From: Planctomycetota bacterium
Lineage (GTDB): Bacteria; Planctomycetota; Phycisphaerae; UBA1845; PWPN01
Assembly (NCBI GenBank): GCA_029550525.1
Contig: JAKPHF010000038.1
Location: forward strand, 1-64,000
Direction of reading: 5' to 3'
Length of the DNA stretch: 64,000 nucleotides
Numbering within the stretch: the first letter of the stretch is position 1; every line of letters starts with the position of its first letter. Positions 63,646 through 64,000 of this stretch are shown here, in pieces. The notes beneath the pieces were generated by a model. It was given only the letters and a program-made list of their open reading frames with translations, had not been told where the DNA came from and made no database searches. A program made the translations under genes and the position numbers.

Positions 63646-63647
63646 CA

Positions 63648-64000
63648 TCATGGCACGGTCGTGCAACCCGGAGCCGCTTTCTGGCCGGGCCCGGTGAAAC
63701 ATTGTAGGAACAAGGCGAGATCGTTCTCGTCCACGTCGGTATCGAGGTCGAGGTGGGTGCCGGCGCAAGCAGGGCTGGCCTGGACTACGTTGCGGCCGCT
63801 CAGGCAACGTTGGAATAGGCCGTAATCCTCCATGTCCACGTCGCCGTCGTGGTCCAGATCGGCCGGCCGCGGGCAACCCGTGCGGAACTGCCGATCCAGT
63901 TCGTCCCACAGCTCGGGCCGCGCGCCGTCGTAGTTGAGCGCCCATATACCCACGCCGGCCAGCCGGTGCTGGCGGGCGAGGTCGTACTTGAGGCCGAGGC
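63648..64000 (-). CDS. C-terminus of a GH18-like secreted protein with dockerin-like EF-hands (partial)
   Basis: The gene enters from the right edge; only the C-terminal 117 or so residues are seen. KYDLARQHRLAGVGIWALNYDG followed by LWDEL is the last strand and helix of a GH18-type (chitinase-like) barrel. It is followed directly by two calcium-loop repeats, DLDHDGDVDMEDY and DLDTDVDENDL, each ending in LFQRC or LFLQC. The tail is of the same type as in the gene at 17752. The 5' part lies outside the window. Confidence 0.8.
   Translation of the reverse strand, partial: LGLKYDLARQHRLAGVGIWALNYDGARPELWDELDRQFRTGCPRPADLDHDGDVDMEDYGLFQRCLSGRNVVQASPACAGTHLDLDTDVDENDLALFLQCFTGPGQKAAPGCTTVP

Overview
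The window looks like a chromosomal segment of a free-living, Gram-negative, GC-rich bacterium of the phylum Planctomycetota, most likely class Phycisphaerae. This is inferred, not proven. The pointers are secreted proteins with paired dockerin-like EF-hand tails (17752-18192 and the gene leaving the right edge), many Gfo/Idh/MocA oxidoreductases and glycosidase-like secreted proteins, a Tat-exported DegT-family protein, outer-membrane functions (lpxA, mltA, a LolA-like protein) and intergenic space full of short word-like repeats. There is no prophage, CRISPR array, rRNA or tRNA that I can support.

Layout. 1-8.4 kb: an orphan antitoxin-like gene, Gfo/Idh oxidoreductases, a pseudopilin, a CII-like regulator, ksgA, a secreted TIM-barrel-like protein, a UroD-family protein and an ACT protein. 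8.4-11.4 kb: mltA, a PilZ protein and a broken apolipoprotein N-acyltransferase remnant. 11.4-13.7 kb: a compact preQ0/preQ1 cluster, queC-queE-queD-queF. 14-20.5 kb: four consecutive secreted proteins (subtilase, beta-repeat fibre-like protein, dockerin-like EF-hand protein, TPR/Tyr-rich/Arg-rich repeat protein). 20.7-26.2 kb: uvrA, argB and the Tat-DegT protein. 34.7 down to 26.4 kb (minus strand): a complete isc iron-sulfur operon in the order iscR-iscS-iscU-iscA-hscB-hscA-fdx-iscX, followed by glnS. Its promoter has a readable -35/-10 with a palindrome exactly in the spacer. 34.9-44 kb: lpxA, patatin, YihY, YgfZ (also Fe-S related), LD-carboxypeptidase, BtpA, groES and malic enzyme. 44-50.5 kb: two lipoproteins flanking a thioredoxin-like lipoprotein and a methyltransferase, then a redoxin, a UVR-motif protein and a Nif3-like protein. 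50.6-53.1 kb: a decayed DUF4268 gene and a frameshifted Kef-type antiporter/PTS-EIIA fusion. 53-64 kb: Aat, a LolA-like protein, a CobA-HemD fusion, a degenerate metallo-beta-lactamase-fold protein, a bifunctional-nuclease-domain protein, an L-arabinokinase-like GHMP kinase, MgtE, a GH42-like secreted protein and the C-terminus of a GH18-like dockerin protein.

The most unusual signal is between the genes. One family of about 50 bp (five copies) folds into a closing stem enclosing two hairpins, with compensatory changes between copies. A second family consists of tandem AGCT-containing words and repeatedly sits at gene 3' ends, sometimes supplying the stop codon and sometimes forming head-to-head pairs about 160 bp long. 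A third consists of short GGCGGGC/GCCCGCC palindromes just after stop codons. I know no named element matching these.

Broken or odd genes are common: the lnt remnant without its catalytic domain, the DUF4268 pseudogene, the antiporter frameshift, an in-frame Ser-rich insertion in HscA, and a metallo-beta-lactamase-fold protein lacking its metal-binding motif. Some of the single-base frameshifts could be assembly errors.
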